Shown: positions 1-7,854 of the stretch, one piece after another
Position numbering within the stretch: the first letter of the stretch is position 1
How the letters are laid out: each line of letters starts with the position of its first letter
Origin: DASPTB01 sp035623615
GTDB taxonomy: Bacteria; Actinomycetota; UBA4738
DNA: 22,352 nt
NCBI GenBank assembly: GCA_035623615.1
Contig: DASPTB010000248.1
Location: forward strand, 1 to 22,352
Direction of reading: 5' to 3'
The notes under the pieces: model-generated
Database searches by the model: none
Told to the model about the DNA's origin: nothing
What the model saw: only the letters and a program-made list of their open reading frames with translations
Translations under genes and position numbers: made by a program

Positions 1-438
1 GCGGGCGTTCATCGCCGTATCGAGCTGGTCGGTGAGGAACGAGTGCACGCTCTGCTCGAGCTGGCCGGGGAAGATCCCGGCGATCGCGTTCACGAGGTCG
101 TGGAGCTGCTGTTGGTTCCCTTTGAGGAAGAAGCTCGCGACCGACAGGACGAAGAGCATCAGGGGCGGGACGGCGATCAGGGACGCGTATGTGAGCGCGC
201 CCGAGTGGGTGCCGAGATCATCGAGGGCGACGCGGCCGCCGACGACCGCACCCGGGACGAGCACGTGCCGATGGAGCCATCCCGCGAAGCCGCCGCGGCC
301 CGGCGCCCGTTCCTGCGCCTCGGTTCGGAGATCCTCGAGGTAGGCCGCGCGCAGCGTGCGCTGCGACGCGTCGATCTCTTCCTGCTGCTCGTGCAGGCCT
401 TCCGCCCGCTTGCGCCACGCCGCGATCCGGTTCGGCAT
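1..438 (-). CDS. YihY/BrkB-family inner membrane protein, C-terminus cut off by window edge
   Basis: The first 146 codons of a minus-strand gene are visible, and the reading frame is open to base 1. The N-terminal 45 or so residues are polar and helical, rich in Glu, Gln and Arg (for example LHEQQEEIDASQ). A stretch with the motif HSGALTYASLIAVPPLMLF then begins the first membrane segment. This 'ALTY-SL...PPL' pattern is typical of the YihY/BrkB family (formerly annotated as ribonuclease BN), polytopic membrane proteins of uncertain function. After it comes an amphipathic extracytoplasmic-looking stretch (FPGQLEQSVHSFL), also usual in the family. The start is ATG at 438; GTG at 444 is an alternative, and an in-frame stop lies further upstream at 496-498. 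The gene lies 57 nt downstream of the chitinase-like gene on the same strand. Family assignment is by recalled pattern; the remaining membrane segments are outside the window. Confidence 0.72.
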   Translation of the reverse strand, partial: MPNRIAAWRKRAEGLHEQQEEIDASQRTLRAAYLEDLRTEAQERAPGRGGFAGWLHRHVLVPGAVVGGRVALDDLGTHSGALTYASLIAVPPLMLFVLSVASFFLKGNQQQLHDLVNAIAGIFPGQLEQSVHSFLTDQLDTAMNAR

Positions 439-495
439 CCGCACAGCTTCGCAGGTCGGTGGGCCGGCCAGCGGTCGGGCCGCGCCGTCTGCGAC

Positions 496-1476
496 CTAAC
501 CGTGGAACTGGGCGACGATCTTCGTGAACGCGTACGGGGCCTGGTCGATGCCGCTGCACGAGTCGGCGTCGCTGCCCGTGCCGCACGGCCGGTCACGATT
601 CACCGACCAGAAGGTGAATCTGGCGAGGTGGTGCTCCAGCGCGTACGCGAGCATCTCCTGGAAGTCCTGTGTCGTGACAACCTCGTCCGACTCGTCGGTC
701 ACCCCGTTCATCGACGAGATGCCCATCGTCGCGTAAGCAGCGTCGGCCGACTCGTGATACGCGGCCATGAGGTCGCGCTTCAAGCCCTCGGAGGCGCGGA
801 TCGAGACCTTCCCCATGTTCGTGACCGGCACGCCGAAGTCGAACGGCATGATCGTCCAGTCCGGGTGCACCTTCTCGGCCGCGAGCTTGCGGATGAGGTC
901 CTTCCCGGTCGAGTCGGGGCCGTTCTCGTTCGTGCCGATCGTCATGAAGATGCGCAGCGAGGGGTCCTTCTGGTGCACGATCGCCAGCGCCTTGGCGACG
1001 CGGTGGCGCGGGCCACGTCGGTACATCTCGGTGTGCTCGATGTCGATGTCGATCGCCTTCAGGCGGTACGCGTCGACGACCTTCAGGTAGGCGGCGGCGA
1101 GCGCCTTCCGGTTCGGGCACACGACGCCGAGCTTCTGCCCGCTCCACCCCCCGAACGACACGACCACGTCGCCGCCGTTGGCGCGGATCTTGTCGATCGC
1201 GGCCTGGTCGACGCCGCCCAGCAGCGGGCGGTAGCCGTCCCACTCCGGGTTGCAGGTTCCGTCCGACAGCATGAACGCCATCGTGAACTGCGTGATCCCC
1301 GTGGCCTTCATCACCTGGACCGGCGGCTGGGGGTCACCCCAGCCGAGGTACTCGTAAGGAGCGTTGACGCCGATCGGCAGGGGGCCGGGGGCGCCGGCGG
1401 AGGCGAGCGCCGGGCCGAGCGCGAGCGCGCAAAGGCAGAGGACGACGACGGCTGCGGACCGGCCGAGGTTCTTCAC
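496..1476 (-). CDS. Secreted GH18 chitinase-like glycosidase
   Basis: A 326-residue protein with a clear signal peptide: MKNLGR, then a hydrophobic run to about residue 25 and an ALASAGA cleavage region. The mature part is a single GH18-type TIM barrel of about 295 residues with no visible carbohydrate-binding module. Diagnostic segments are VVSFGGW (residues ~106-112), the beta-4 motif AIDIDIEH with putative acid/base Glu147, the MPFDFG strand and TFWSVNRDR near the C-terminus. GH18 enzymes cleave beta-1,4 GlcNAc linkages in chitin using the substrate N-acetyl group and the DxxDxDxE glutamate. Here the first Asp of that motif is Lys140, while Asp143, Asp145 and Glu147 are kept. The start is GTG at 1476, with a GAGGAG ribosome-binding site about 8 nt upstream. 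A weak -10-like TAAAGT sits at 1516-1521, so it may have its own promoter downstream of glpK. Extracellular polysaccharide hydrolysis is the likely role; the exact substrate is not provable from sequence. Confidence 0.85.
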   Translation of the reverse strand: MKNLGRSAAVVVLCLCALALGPALASAGAPGPLPIGVNAPYEYLGWGDPQPPVQVMKATGITQFTMAFMLSDGTCNPEWDGYRPLLGGVDQAAIDKIRANGGDVVVSFGGWSGQKLGVVCPNRKALAAAYLKVVDAYRLKAIDIDIEHTEMYRRGPRHRVAKALAIVHQKDPSLRIFMTIGTNENGPDSTGKDLIRKLAAEKVHPDWTIMPFDFGVPVTNMGKVSIRASEGLKRDLMAAYHESADAAYATMGISSMNGVTDESDEVVTTQDFQEMLAYALEHHLARFTFWSVNRDRPCGTGSDADSCSGIDQAPYAFTKIVAQFHG

Positions 1477-1524
1477 GTGGCGCTCCTCTTCTGTGTCGGT
1501 GATTTCGCGTTCGGGACTTTACCT

Positions 1525-1540
1525 TCCCCGACGATCGGGA
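1525..1540 (-). terminator. Possible short hairpin after glpK
   Basis: On the minus strand, 7 nt past the glpK stop, TCCCGA and TCGGGA can pair as a 5-6 bp GC-rich stem with a TCG loop. There is no following U-tract, so this is at best a weak or factor-assisted terminator. Confidence 0.28.
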
Positions 1541-1546
1541 GAAACG

Positions 1547-3049
1547 TCAAGGGGTCGTGGTCTCTTCGTCGGCCCACTTTAGGGAACGCTCGACGGCTCG
1601 ACGCCAGCGCGCGTAGCCGGCATCCGCGGCGGCGGTGTCGGCCGGCTGGAAGCGCGCGGCGCCCTCGCCGACATGGGTGAACGCGGTCTCGTTCCACACG
1701 CCCTCGGCGATGCCGGCCAGCCTCGCGGCGCCGATCGCCGTCGTCTCCAGGATTGGGGGGCGCACGACGGGAACGTTCAGCGCGTCGGCCTGCAGCTGCA
1801 GCAGAAGGTCCATTGCGCTCGCGCCGCCGTCGACGCGCAGCTCGGGGAGGTCGAGGCCCGAGTCGCGCCGCATGAGGTCGACCACGTCGCGGGTCTGGTA
1901 GGCGAGCGCCTCGACGGTCGCGCGGGCGAGGTGCGCCCTGTTCGTCCCTCGCGTGATCCCGATGATCGTCCCGCGTGCCTCGGGATCCCACCACGGCGCG
2001 CCGAGCCCGGCGAGCGCGGGGACGAACACGACGCCGCCGGTGTCCGGCGCCGACGCCGCCAGCGGGCCCACCTCCGACGCCGCGTCGATGATGCCGAGCC
2101 CGTCGCGCAGCCACTGGATCGCGGCGCCGGAGACGAAGATCGCGCCCTCGAGCGCGTAGGCCGGACGTCCGTCGGTCGAGGCGGCCATCGTCGTGAGCAG
2201 GCCTCCGGGGGACGTGACCGGCGTGCCGCCCGTGTGCATCAAGAGGAACGAGCCGGTTCCGTACGTGTTCTTCGTCTGGCCGGGAAGGGTGCAGCCGTGG
2301 CCGAACAACGAAGCCTGCTGGTCCCCGGCGATCCCCGAGATTGGGATGCGGGCGCCGAGGAAGGCGTCCGGATCGGTGACGCCGAAGCGGCCGCAGGATG
2401 GGCGGACATCCGGCAGCAGGCTCGCGGGAATGTCGAGCCGCTCGCAGAGCTCCTCGTCCCACGCGCGGCGATGGATGTCGAAGAGCATCGTGCGCGACGC
2501 GTTCGTGTCGTCGGTCGCGTGAACGGCGCCGCCGGTCAGCCGGGCCAGCAGGTACGAGTCGACGGTACCGAACGCGAGCGCTCCGGCGCGCGCACGTTCG
2601 CGCCCGCCAGCCACGTTGTCGAGCAGCCACGCGATCTTGGTCGCCGAGAAGTAGGGGTCGACCACGAGCCCGGTGCGTTCGCGGATGCGCGTTTCCCAGC
2701 CTTCCTCGGAGAGCGTGCGGCAGAGCGGCGCGGTCCTGCGGTCCTGCCAGACGATCGCGGGGTGCACGGCCTTCAGCGTGGCGCGGTTCCAGAGCACGGT
2801 CGTCTCGCGCTGGTTGGTGACGCCGATGGCGGCCAGGTCGGCCGACGCGACGGCCGCCGACGCGAGCGCCTCGTCGGTGGCGGCGAGAAGCGCGTTCCAC
2901 CAGTCCTCGGGATCGTGCTCGACCCACCCCGGCCGCGGGAAGGACTGCGGGAACTCGCGGTAGCCCCGGCTGAGGACTCCCGCATCGGGGTCGACCACCA
3001 TCGCGCGCATCCCGGTCGTCCCCGCGTCGATCGCCAGCACGGCGCTCAT
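1547..3049 (-). CDS. glpK: Glycerol kinase (FGGY family)
   Basis: A 500-residue protein, the normal size for glycerol kinase, which phosphorylates glycerol to sn-glycerol 3-phosphate in the cytoplasm. The N-terminal FGGY domain begins with the phosphate loop LAIDAGTTGMRAMVVD and contains WQDRRTA and DPYFSATKIAWLLDN, both highly typical of GlpK. The C-terminal half contains GIAGDQQASLFGHG, KNTYGTGSFLLMHTGG and VDGGASAMDLLLQLQAD, again GlpK signatures. One departure is the first motif: IDAGTTGMR replaces the common IDQGTTSSR. The ATG at 3049 is chosen because the phosphate loop then starts at residue 4; upstream in-frame sequence is low-complexity and runs into the divergent sigma-factor gene. 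No strong Shine-Dalgarno is visible. It is divergent from the sigma-factor operon (102 bp apart) and 70 nt upstream of the chitinase-like gene. No glycerol facilitator or glpD lies in the window. Confidence 0.92.
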   Translation of the reverse strand: MSAVLAIDAGTTGMRAMVVDPDAGVLSRGYREFPQSFPRPGWVEHDPEDWWNALLAATDEALASAAVASADLAAIGVTNQRETTVLWNRATLKAVHPAIVWQDRRTAPLCRTLSEEGWETRIRERTGLVVDPYFSATKIAWLLDNVAGGRERARAGALAFGTVDSYLLARLTGGAVHATDDTNASRTMLFDIHRRAWDEELCERLDIPASLLPDVRPSCGRFGVTDPDAFLGARIPISGIAGDQQASLFGHGCTLPGQTKNTYGTGSFLLMHTGGTPVTSPGGLLTTMAASTDGRPAYALEGAIFVSGAAIQWLRDGLGIIDAASEVGPLAASAPDTGGVVFVPALAGLGAPWWDPEARGTIIGITRGTNRAHLARATVEALAYQTRDVVDLMRRDSGLDLPELRVDGGASAMDLLLQLQADALNVPVVRPPILETTAIGAARLAGIAEGVWNETAFTHVGEGAARFQPADTAAADAGYARWRRAVERSLKWADEETTTP

Positions 3050-3151
3050 GGCACCGGAGGCTACTGCAGCCGGGCCAGGCGGGGTGGAGGGGTGCCGGGG
3101 GCGAAGCTCCGTCTGGTTCCCGGCATCGCCGCGTGGCAAGGTGAAAGCCTC

Positions 3152-3739
3152 GTGAACCGATCCTTCGCTCCGGTGCGACAAACGGTCGTGAAGCCCGGAG
3201 CGGGCGAGGAACGGAGCGACGAGGAGCTGCTGGGCGACGTGGCGGGCGGGGACACGCAGGCGCTGCGGACTCTCTACGAGCGCCACGCACCGTGGCTCCT
3301 GCTCCGGCTCGCCCGCCGGTGCGGCGACCGGTCGACGGTGGAGGACGCGGTGCAGGACACGTTCGTTGCGGTCTGGCGGCGGCCGGACGCGTATCGGGGG
3401 AGTGGCGACGTCCCGGCGTGGATCTGGGGCATCGGGATCCGGCGGTTGATCGACCGGATGCGGCGGGCGGCGCCGTCGGCGGGCGTCCTCGCACGCGCGG
3501 GACGCGGGGCGGGAACCGTCGAGCCGTCGGCCGAGGAACGGGTGCTCCTCGGCGTCGAGTACGGCGACCTCTCGGGCGCGCTCGACCGGCTGTCGCCGGA
3601 GCTTCGGGCCGTCGTGCAGGCCACCGTCCTGGACGGGCTCACGACGCGTGAGGCCGCGCGCCTGCTCGGGATCCCGTCGGGAACGGTGAAGACCCGGCTG
3701 ATGCGCGCGAAGGCGCGGCTGCGAGAGGAGCTCGCATGA
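3152..3739 (+). CDS. ECF-type RNA polymerase sigma-70 factor
   Basis: A predicted 195-residue extracytoplasmic-function sigma factor. Region 2 covers about residues 40-100: LYERHAPWLLLRLARRCG, then EDAVQDTFVAVWRRPDAY (the -10 recognition and core-binding segment) and PAWIWGIGIRRLIDRMRR. Region 4 is at the C-terminus: LSPELRAVVQATVLDGLTTR, then AARLLGIPSGTVKTRLMRAK, a helix-turn-helix for the -35 element. No region 3 or extra C-terminal domain is present. The GTG at 3152 is preferred because an AAGGTGA ribosome-binding site lies 7 nt upstream; in-frame GTGs at 3173 and 3188 are alternatives that would lose only non-conserved residues. The stop codon overlaps the ATG of the anti-sigma gene (ATGA), and three transporter genes follow, so this factor probably controls its own operon. 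That is inference from family behaviour; I found no convincing autoregulatory GGAAC/CGTC promoter in the 102-bp upstream gap. Confidence 0.9.
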   Translation: MNRSFAPVRQTVVKPGAGEERSDEELLGDVAGGDTQALRTLYERHAPWLLLRLARRCGDRSTVEDAVQDTFVAVWRRPDAYRGSGDVPAWIWGIGIRRLIDRMRRAAPSAGVLARAGRGAGTVEPSAEERVLLGVEYGDLSGALDRLSPELRAVVQATVLDGLTTREAARLLGIPSGTVKTRLMRAKARLREELA

Positions 3740-4551
3740 GCTGGCACGTGACCGCCGACGACCTGACGCGGTACGCGGGCGGCGACGCCGCGGCGTCGGC
3801 CGCCTTCTCCTTGGAAGCGCACGTGGTCGGCTGCGAGGCGTGCCGGGCGCAGGTGGCCGGTCGCTTCCCTGCCGACCCGCTCGAGCGCGTGTGGGCAGGG
3901 GTGCTCGAGGCGATCGACCCGCAGCCCGCCCGGCGGCTCGAGCGGGTGCTCCGCGGATTCGGCGTCTCCGATCACGTTGCCCGGTTGCTCGCCGCCACGC
4001 CGTCCCTCAGCGTGTCGTGGCTGTCGGCCGTGATGGTCGTGCTCGCGTTCGCCGTCGCCGCGGCGTACGCGGGTCCCGGCGGACGCGTCCTCTTCCTGGT
4101 GGTCGCGCCGCTGGTGCCGCTTGCCGGCGTCGCGGCGGCGTACGGTCCTGGGATCGATCCGACGTACGAGGTCGCACTGGCGGCGCCGATCCGCGGCCAG
4201 CGGCTGCTGCTGATCCGGGCGGTCGCGGCCGTCGGCGCCGCGATGGCGATGACGGGGATCGCGGCGCTTGCGCTCCCCGGCCTGGACTGGACGGCGGCGG
4301 CGTGGTTGCTGCCCGCGCTGGCCCTGTCGGTCGGCGGACTTGCGGTGTCCTCGGCGTGGCCGTCCCTGTGGGTGTTCGCGGGCATCGGCGGCGCCTGGGT
4401 CGCCGGGGTCGCGGCGACGCAGGCGTTCGCCGCGACCCCGGGGGCGCTGTTCGGTCCGCCGGCTCAGCTCGCCTATGTCGCGCTGGGCGCGGCGTCTCTG
4501 TGCGTCCTCGGCGCGCGCCGAGCCATATTCGACTCCGGGAGGGTTCGATGA
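3736..4551 (+). CDS. Polytopic zinc-finger (zf-HC2) anti-sigma factor
   Basis: A 271-residue protein. Its N-terminus carries the ZAS motif HxxxCxxC: His29, Cys33 and Cys36 within EAHVVGCEACRAQV. This is the zinc site of anti-sigma domains that clamp ECF sigma factors on the cytoplasmic side of the membrane. Instead of the usual single membrane helix and short extracytoplasmic tail, residues ~95-262 are almost entirely hydrophobic, with about six predicted membrane segments (for example AVMVVLAFAVAAAYA, VLFLVVAPLVPLAGVAAAY, WLLPALALSVGGLAVSSA). The loop GIDPTYEVALAAPIRGQRLLLIRAV resembles the 'YE...A.P' segments seen in ABC-2-type membrane subunits, so the protein may double as part of the transporter. 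It overlaps the sigma factor by ATGA with an AGAGGAG site upstream, and overlaps the ABC ATPase by ATGA. Binding to the upstream sigma factor is inferred from motif and neighbourhood. Confidence 0.82.
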   Translation: MSWHVTADDLTRYAGGDAAASAAFSLEAHVVGCEACRAQVAGRFPADPLERVWAGVLEAIDPQPARRLERVLRGFGVSDHVARLLAATPSLSVSWLSAVMVVLAFAVAAAYAGPGGRVLFLVVAPLVPLAGVAAAYGPGIDPTYEVALAAPIRGQRLLLIRAVAAVGAAMAMTGIAALALPGLDWTAAAWLLPALALSVGGLAVSSAWPSLWVFAGIGGAWVAGVAATQAFAATPGALFGPPAQLAYVALGAASLCVLGARRAIFDSGRVR

Positions 4552-5411
4552 CCGATCCGATCGTGCAGGTTCGCCGGCTGACCAGGCGCTTCGGCAGGAC
4601 CAGGGCGCTCGACGAGGTGTCCTTCGACGCGTTTGCGGGCATCACGGGCTTGCTCGGGCCGAACGGCGCCGGGAAGACGACCTTGCTGCGCATCCTCGCA
4701 ACGGTCGCGACGCCCGACGACGGGGCGGTCCGGATCGGAGGCCTCGACCCGTCGCGACCGTCACAGCGGCTCGCGATCCGGCGATCGCTCGGCTACATGC
4801 CACAGGAGCCGGGGTTCCATCGCAACTTCACGGCGTTCGAGTTCGTCGACTACGTCGCGATCCTCAAGGAGATGACGGACCGGCGCGCACGGCACCGGGA
4901 GGTCCGGCGCGTGCTGGCGCTGGTCGGGCTCGAGAGCGCGGCGCGGAAGAAGATCCGCGCGCTCTCGGGCGGCATGCGCCGTCGCGTGGCGCTCGCGCAG
5001 GCGCTGCTCGGCGACCCGCGCCTGCTGATCCTCGACGAGCCCACGGCGGGGTTGGACCCCGAGCAGCGCCTGCGATTCCGCGAGCTGGTGTCGGCGCTCG
5101 GGGAGGACCGTGCGGTCGTGCTGTCGACGCACCAGACGGAGGACGTCGCGGCACTCTGCCGCCAGGTCGTGGTGATGAACCACGGCGAGGTGCTGCTCTC
5201 GGGAACGCCGGCCGACGTGGCGGGCGCCGCCACGGGCCGTGTCTGGATGACCGAAACGCGGGACGCGCAGGCCAGGCTCGCGTGGCGAACGGGCGAGGGC
5301 CGGTACCGGAACATCGGTGAGGCGCCGCCGGGCGCGGACCTCGTGCGCCCTTCCCTCGAGGACGGATACCTGTTGCTGATCGGGCAGGACGCGGCGGCGG
5401 CGGTGGCGTGA
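4548..5411 (+). CDS. ABC transporter ATP-binding protein
   Basis: A 287-residue nucleotide-binding subunit with all core motifs: Walker A GLLGPNGAGKTTLL (residues ~33-46), Q-loop region LGYMPQEPGF, ABC signature ALSGGMRRRVALAQAL, Walker B LLILDEPTAGLD and H-loop VLSTHQTED. The order and the short C-terminal extension match ATPases of the ABC-2 export type (CcmA/NatA-like). It would hydrolyse ATP on the cytoplasmic face to power the permease encoded next. The start is ATG at 4548, overlapping the anti-sigma stop (ATGA), with a GGGAGGG ribosome-binding site just upstream. The stop overlaps the GTG of the permease (GTGA). The C-terminal ~65 residues after the H-loop (ATGRVWMTETRDAQARL onward) form a small accessory domain common in this subfamily. 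Substrate is unknown. Confidence 0.93.
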   Translation: MTDPIVQVRRLTRRFGRTRALDEVSFDAFAGITGLLGPNGAGKTTLLRILATVATPDDGAVRIGGLDPSRPSQRLAIRRSLGYMPQEPGFHRNFTAFEFVDYVAILKEMTDRRARHREVRRVLALVGLESAARKKIRALSGGMRRRVALAQALLGDPRLLILDEPTAGLDPEQRLRFRELVSALGEDRAVVLSTHQTEDVAALCRQVVVMNHGEVLLSGTPADVAGAATGRVWMTETRDAQARLAWRTGEGRYRNIGEAPPGADLVRPSLEDGYLLLIGQDAAAAVA

Positions 5412-7126
5412 CGACCGAGGTGGAAGCACCCCCGGCCCCGTCCCCGCGCGCGGTTCGGTCGCGGCCCAGGCGTCCGCGTCGCTCCGCGGCGTGGGCCATC
5501 GCCCGCGTCGAGGGTCGTCGGCTCCTCCGCCATCCGCTCTTCGTGCTCGGAGCGATCGTCAGCGTCGGGCTCTTTGGTTTCGTCACCTGGAAGGCGGCCC
5601 CGGTCCTCCAAGCGGACGCCATCCTGATCGGTGGCTGCCTGCTCCCGACGGCAGCGATGACGCTCCTCGCGGCCAACCTGGCCGTTCTTCGAAGTCACCG
5701 CCACGGAACGGACGAGCTGTACGACGGACTGGCGACCACGCGAGCGGGCCGCACGGCCGGCCATCTTCTCTCCGTGGCCTGGCCTGCTGGGTTCGCGCTC
5801 GCGCTCACCGCGGTCGAGACCATCTACCTCTTCTTCCTCGGCTCCGTGGGGAGGCCCAGTCCGTTCGAGCTGCTGACCGGACCCGCCGCCGTCGCGTTGT
5901 TCGGTGTCGTCGGCGTTGCCATCGGAACGTGGTGGCAGTCGGTGCTCATCGGTCCCATCGCGCTGGTGGCCATCGGCGGAGCCTGGCTCTGGGTGATTAG
6001 CCACCGGAACGACGGCACGCTCGACCTTCACGCCTGGCTCACGCCATGGGTGCCGGCCCTGGTGAACCCGGAAATCCTCATCCGGCCGGCCGCGACGCAT
6101 GTCGTCTATCTGCTCGGGCTCTGCGCGCTCGTTGGCGTCGTGGCACTTGCGCGATACGACGGCTGGAGGCGCACCGGCGTCGGGGCGGTGCTCGCTCTGG
6201 CGCTCGTGGTGGTCACGGCCGCCGTGGAGAGCAAGCCGCCGACCCCCGCGCAGACCGCGCACCTCGTGGCCCTCGTCGAGCAGCCCACTCGTTTCCAGAC
6301 GTGTCGAACGATCGAGGACGTCCTCTACTGCGCGTACCCCGGCTACTCGGGGTGGATCCCGCGATGGAACCGCGTCGTCGCCGCGACGCTGGGCCCGGTT
6401 CCGGCCGGGAATCGCCCCCAACTCGAGGTGCGGCAGACCATGTGGAACGACTACTGGAGCGACGTTCCCCTGAGCGTTCAGCAGCGTCTGGAGTCGCCCA
6501 CCGTGCGGGGCGTTCCACGGCCGCCGCCCGACGCGCTGACCCCCGGAACGGCGTGGGGCCGGGCACAGAGCGCGGGGGGATACGAGTTCGGCCTCGCGCT
6601 GTCCGTCGCCGCTCGGGCGGTCGGCCTCCCGGAAGCGTCCGCGTTCAGCGGGTCGCAGTCCTACTGCAACGCGGTAGGGGAGAGCCGGGCGCTCATCGCC
6701 CTATGGCTTGCCGCGAACTCCAGTCCGGAAGCAGCCGCCGCGCTTCGGCGCACGGCCGCTCGGGAGCCCTACGGCACGTTGGAGCCCGGCGACCCCGGAG
6801 TGGGGAGCCAGACCCTGTACGACGTCGGGGGGTATGCCTATCAGGCCGAGGGCAACTCGTCCGTGGACTGGGGAAAGGCGGAGGTGAGCTACGCGCTGCA
6901 ACTTCTGGAGCGCCCGGCTGCGCAGGTCCGGGACATGGTCGCGAGCCATTGGGATGAGCTCGCCGCGCCGGGCACCACGACCGCTCAGGCGGTCCGCGTC
7001 CTGGGCCTGAGGGCGCTGCCGACCTGGGCGCAGGTGCTGACGCGAACGGGGAAGTACACGCCTTCAGAGGTCCGCATCAGGGCGAAGAACGCGCAGAACT
7101 CGCTGCGAAAGCTGCAATGCCGGTGA
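5408..7126 (+). CDS. ABC transporter permease with large C-terminal extracytoplasmic domain
   Basis: A 572-residue protein starting at GTG 5408, which overlaps the ATPase stop. The N-terminus is strongly basic (RSRPRRPRRSAAW), consistent with a cytoplasmic location. About seven hydrophobic segments follow: ~44-62, 71-94, 119-145, 158-177, 181-200, 231-249 and 257-273. An odd number of helices places residues ~275-572 outside the membrane. That half contains four cysteines (in TCRTIEDVLYCAYPGY, SQSYCNAVGE and the C-terminal LQCR), compatible with disulfides, and conserved-looking aromatic/glycine motifs, but no enzymatic motif that I recognise. It presumably forms the translocation path with the preceding ATPase and the following membrane protein. 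I vaguely recall similar C-terminal halves in actinobacterial ABC membrane proteins but cannot name a family. Substrate is unknown. Confidence 0.78.
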   Translation: MTTEVEAPPAPSPRAVRSRPRRPRRSAAWAIARVEGRRLLRHPLFVLGAIVSVGLFGFVTWKAAPVLQADAILIGGCLLPTAAMTLLAANLAVLRSHRHGTDELYDGLATTRAGRTAGHLLSVAWPAGFALALTAVETIYLFFLGSVGRPSPFELLTGPAAVALFGVVGVAIGTWWQSVLIGPIALVAIGGAWLWVISHRNDGTLDLHAWLTPWVPALVNPEILIRPAATHVVYLLGLCALVGVVALARYDGWRRTGVGAVLALALVVVTAAVESKPPTPAQTAHLVALVEQPTRFQTCRTIEDVLYCAYPGYSGWIPRWNRVVAATLGPVPAGNRPQLEVRQTMWNDYWSDVPLSVQQRLESPTVRGVPRPPPDALTPGTAWGRAQSAGGYEFGLALSVAARAVGLPEASAFSGSQSYCNAVGESRALIALWLAANSSPEAAAALRRTAAREPYGTLEPGDPGVGSQTLYDVGGYAYQAEGNSSVDWGKAEVSYALQLLERPAAQVRDMVASHWDELAAPGTTTAQAVRVLGLRALPTWAQVLTRTGKYTPSEVRIRAKNAQNSLRKLQCR

Positions 7127-7854
7127 TCCGACCTCAGACCGCCGTCGCCCTGTCGGGTCCGACGGTGCGGTCGATCCGCTGGCAGCCAGTGCTCGGCGCC
7201 GCGGGCGCGGCGGCCGCGCTCATGTTCCTCACGACGCGAACGCGCATGGTGTTCGGAGCGCCGGTCCCCGACGTCGGTGAGCGGGTGTTGTGGCTGCGGC
7301 TCGCGGCCCTGTTGCTTGCGATGGGGGCGGCGTTCCTGCTGGACGATCCGTCGGAGGAATCCACGCGCCACGTCCCCACGACGGTGCTCGCACGCAGGCT
7401 GCTGCGTGTGGCGATCGCTCTGCCGGTCCTCGCCGCGGTGTGGGCGGCGCTGCTCTGGATCGCACTGCACGCGTCGATCGTCGAGCAGCCCTTCCCGGTC
7501 GCCGCCGTGACCCTCGAGGCAGCCGGCCTCGTCGCGCTGGGGCTCGCGGCGGCCGTCGGGTTGCGCGCGTTCGTCCCGGAGCGGCTCGGGGGAGTGGCGG
7601 CAGCGCCCGCCCTGCTCGTGCTCGTCGGGATCGCCTACTCGCTCCAATACCTTCCCGGCCACCTGCTGCTGTTCCCCCTCGACTCCGCCGACCGCGTCGC
7701 GTGGCGCGACGCGCACGACCTGTGGCGAGTCGTCGCGCTCGGCGCCCTGCTCGCGCTGGTCGCGCTCAGCCTGGATCCCGGCCGCCGCGGCATCCGTCGG
7801 CGCCGGCCGCTCCCGGCCGGACGGCACCGGCTGGTTCGCGGCCGCGCCGCATAG
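7117..7854 (+). CDS. Multi-pass membrane protein, last gene of the ABC operon
   Basis: A 245-residue hydrophobic protein with about six predicted membrane helices (for example LGAAGAAAALMFLTT, LRLAALLLAMGAAFLLDD, VAIALPVLAAVWAALLWIAL, ALLVLVGIAYSLQYL, VVALGALLALVALSL) and a basic C-terminal tail rich in Arg, which is probably cytoplasmic. It overlaps the permease gene by 10 nt, so it is translated from the same mRNA and is most likely a second transmembrane subunit of the transporter. I do not recognise a named family. The ATG at 7117 is the first start in frame; only a weak purine-rich GCGAAAG stretch precedes it, consistent with translational coupling. The gene's TAG stop is embedded in the probable -10 element of the next gene. 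Confidence 0.7.
   Translation: MPVIRPQTAVALSGPTVRSIRWQPVLGAAGAAAALMFLTTRTRMVFGAPVPDVGERVLWLRLAALLLAMGAAFLLDDPSEESTRHVPTTVLARRLLRVAIALPVLAAVWAALLWIALHASIVEQPFPVAAVTLEAAGLVALGLAAAVGLRAFVPERLGGVAAAPALLVLVGIAYSLQYLPGHLLLFPLDSADRVAWRDAHDLWRVVALGALLALVALSLDPGRRGIRRRRPLPAGRHRLVRGRAA

Noticed and set aside
43..1680. A 545-codon plus-strand frame across the YihY and GH18 genes
   Set aside because: It is antisense to genes with clear family motifs, with low-complexity Arg/Asp/Val composition and no recognisable domain.
3050..3151. A possible ECF-type autoregulatory promoter between glpK and the sigma gene
   Set aside because: A GGGAAC occurs on the minus strand near 3115, but no CGTC-like -10 follows at the right spacing, and on the plus strand no matching pair was found.
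4850..6421. A 523-codon minus-strand frame opposite the ABC genes
   Set aside because: The plus strand carries Walker motifs and membrane helices; the minus translation is charged low-complexity sequence typical of antisense frames in GC-rich DNA.
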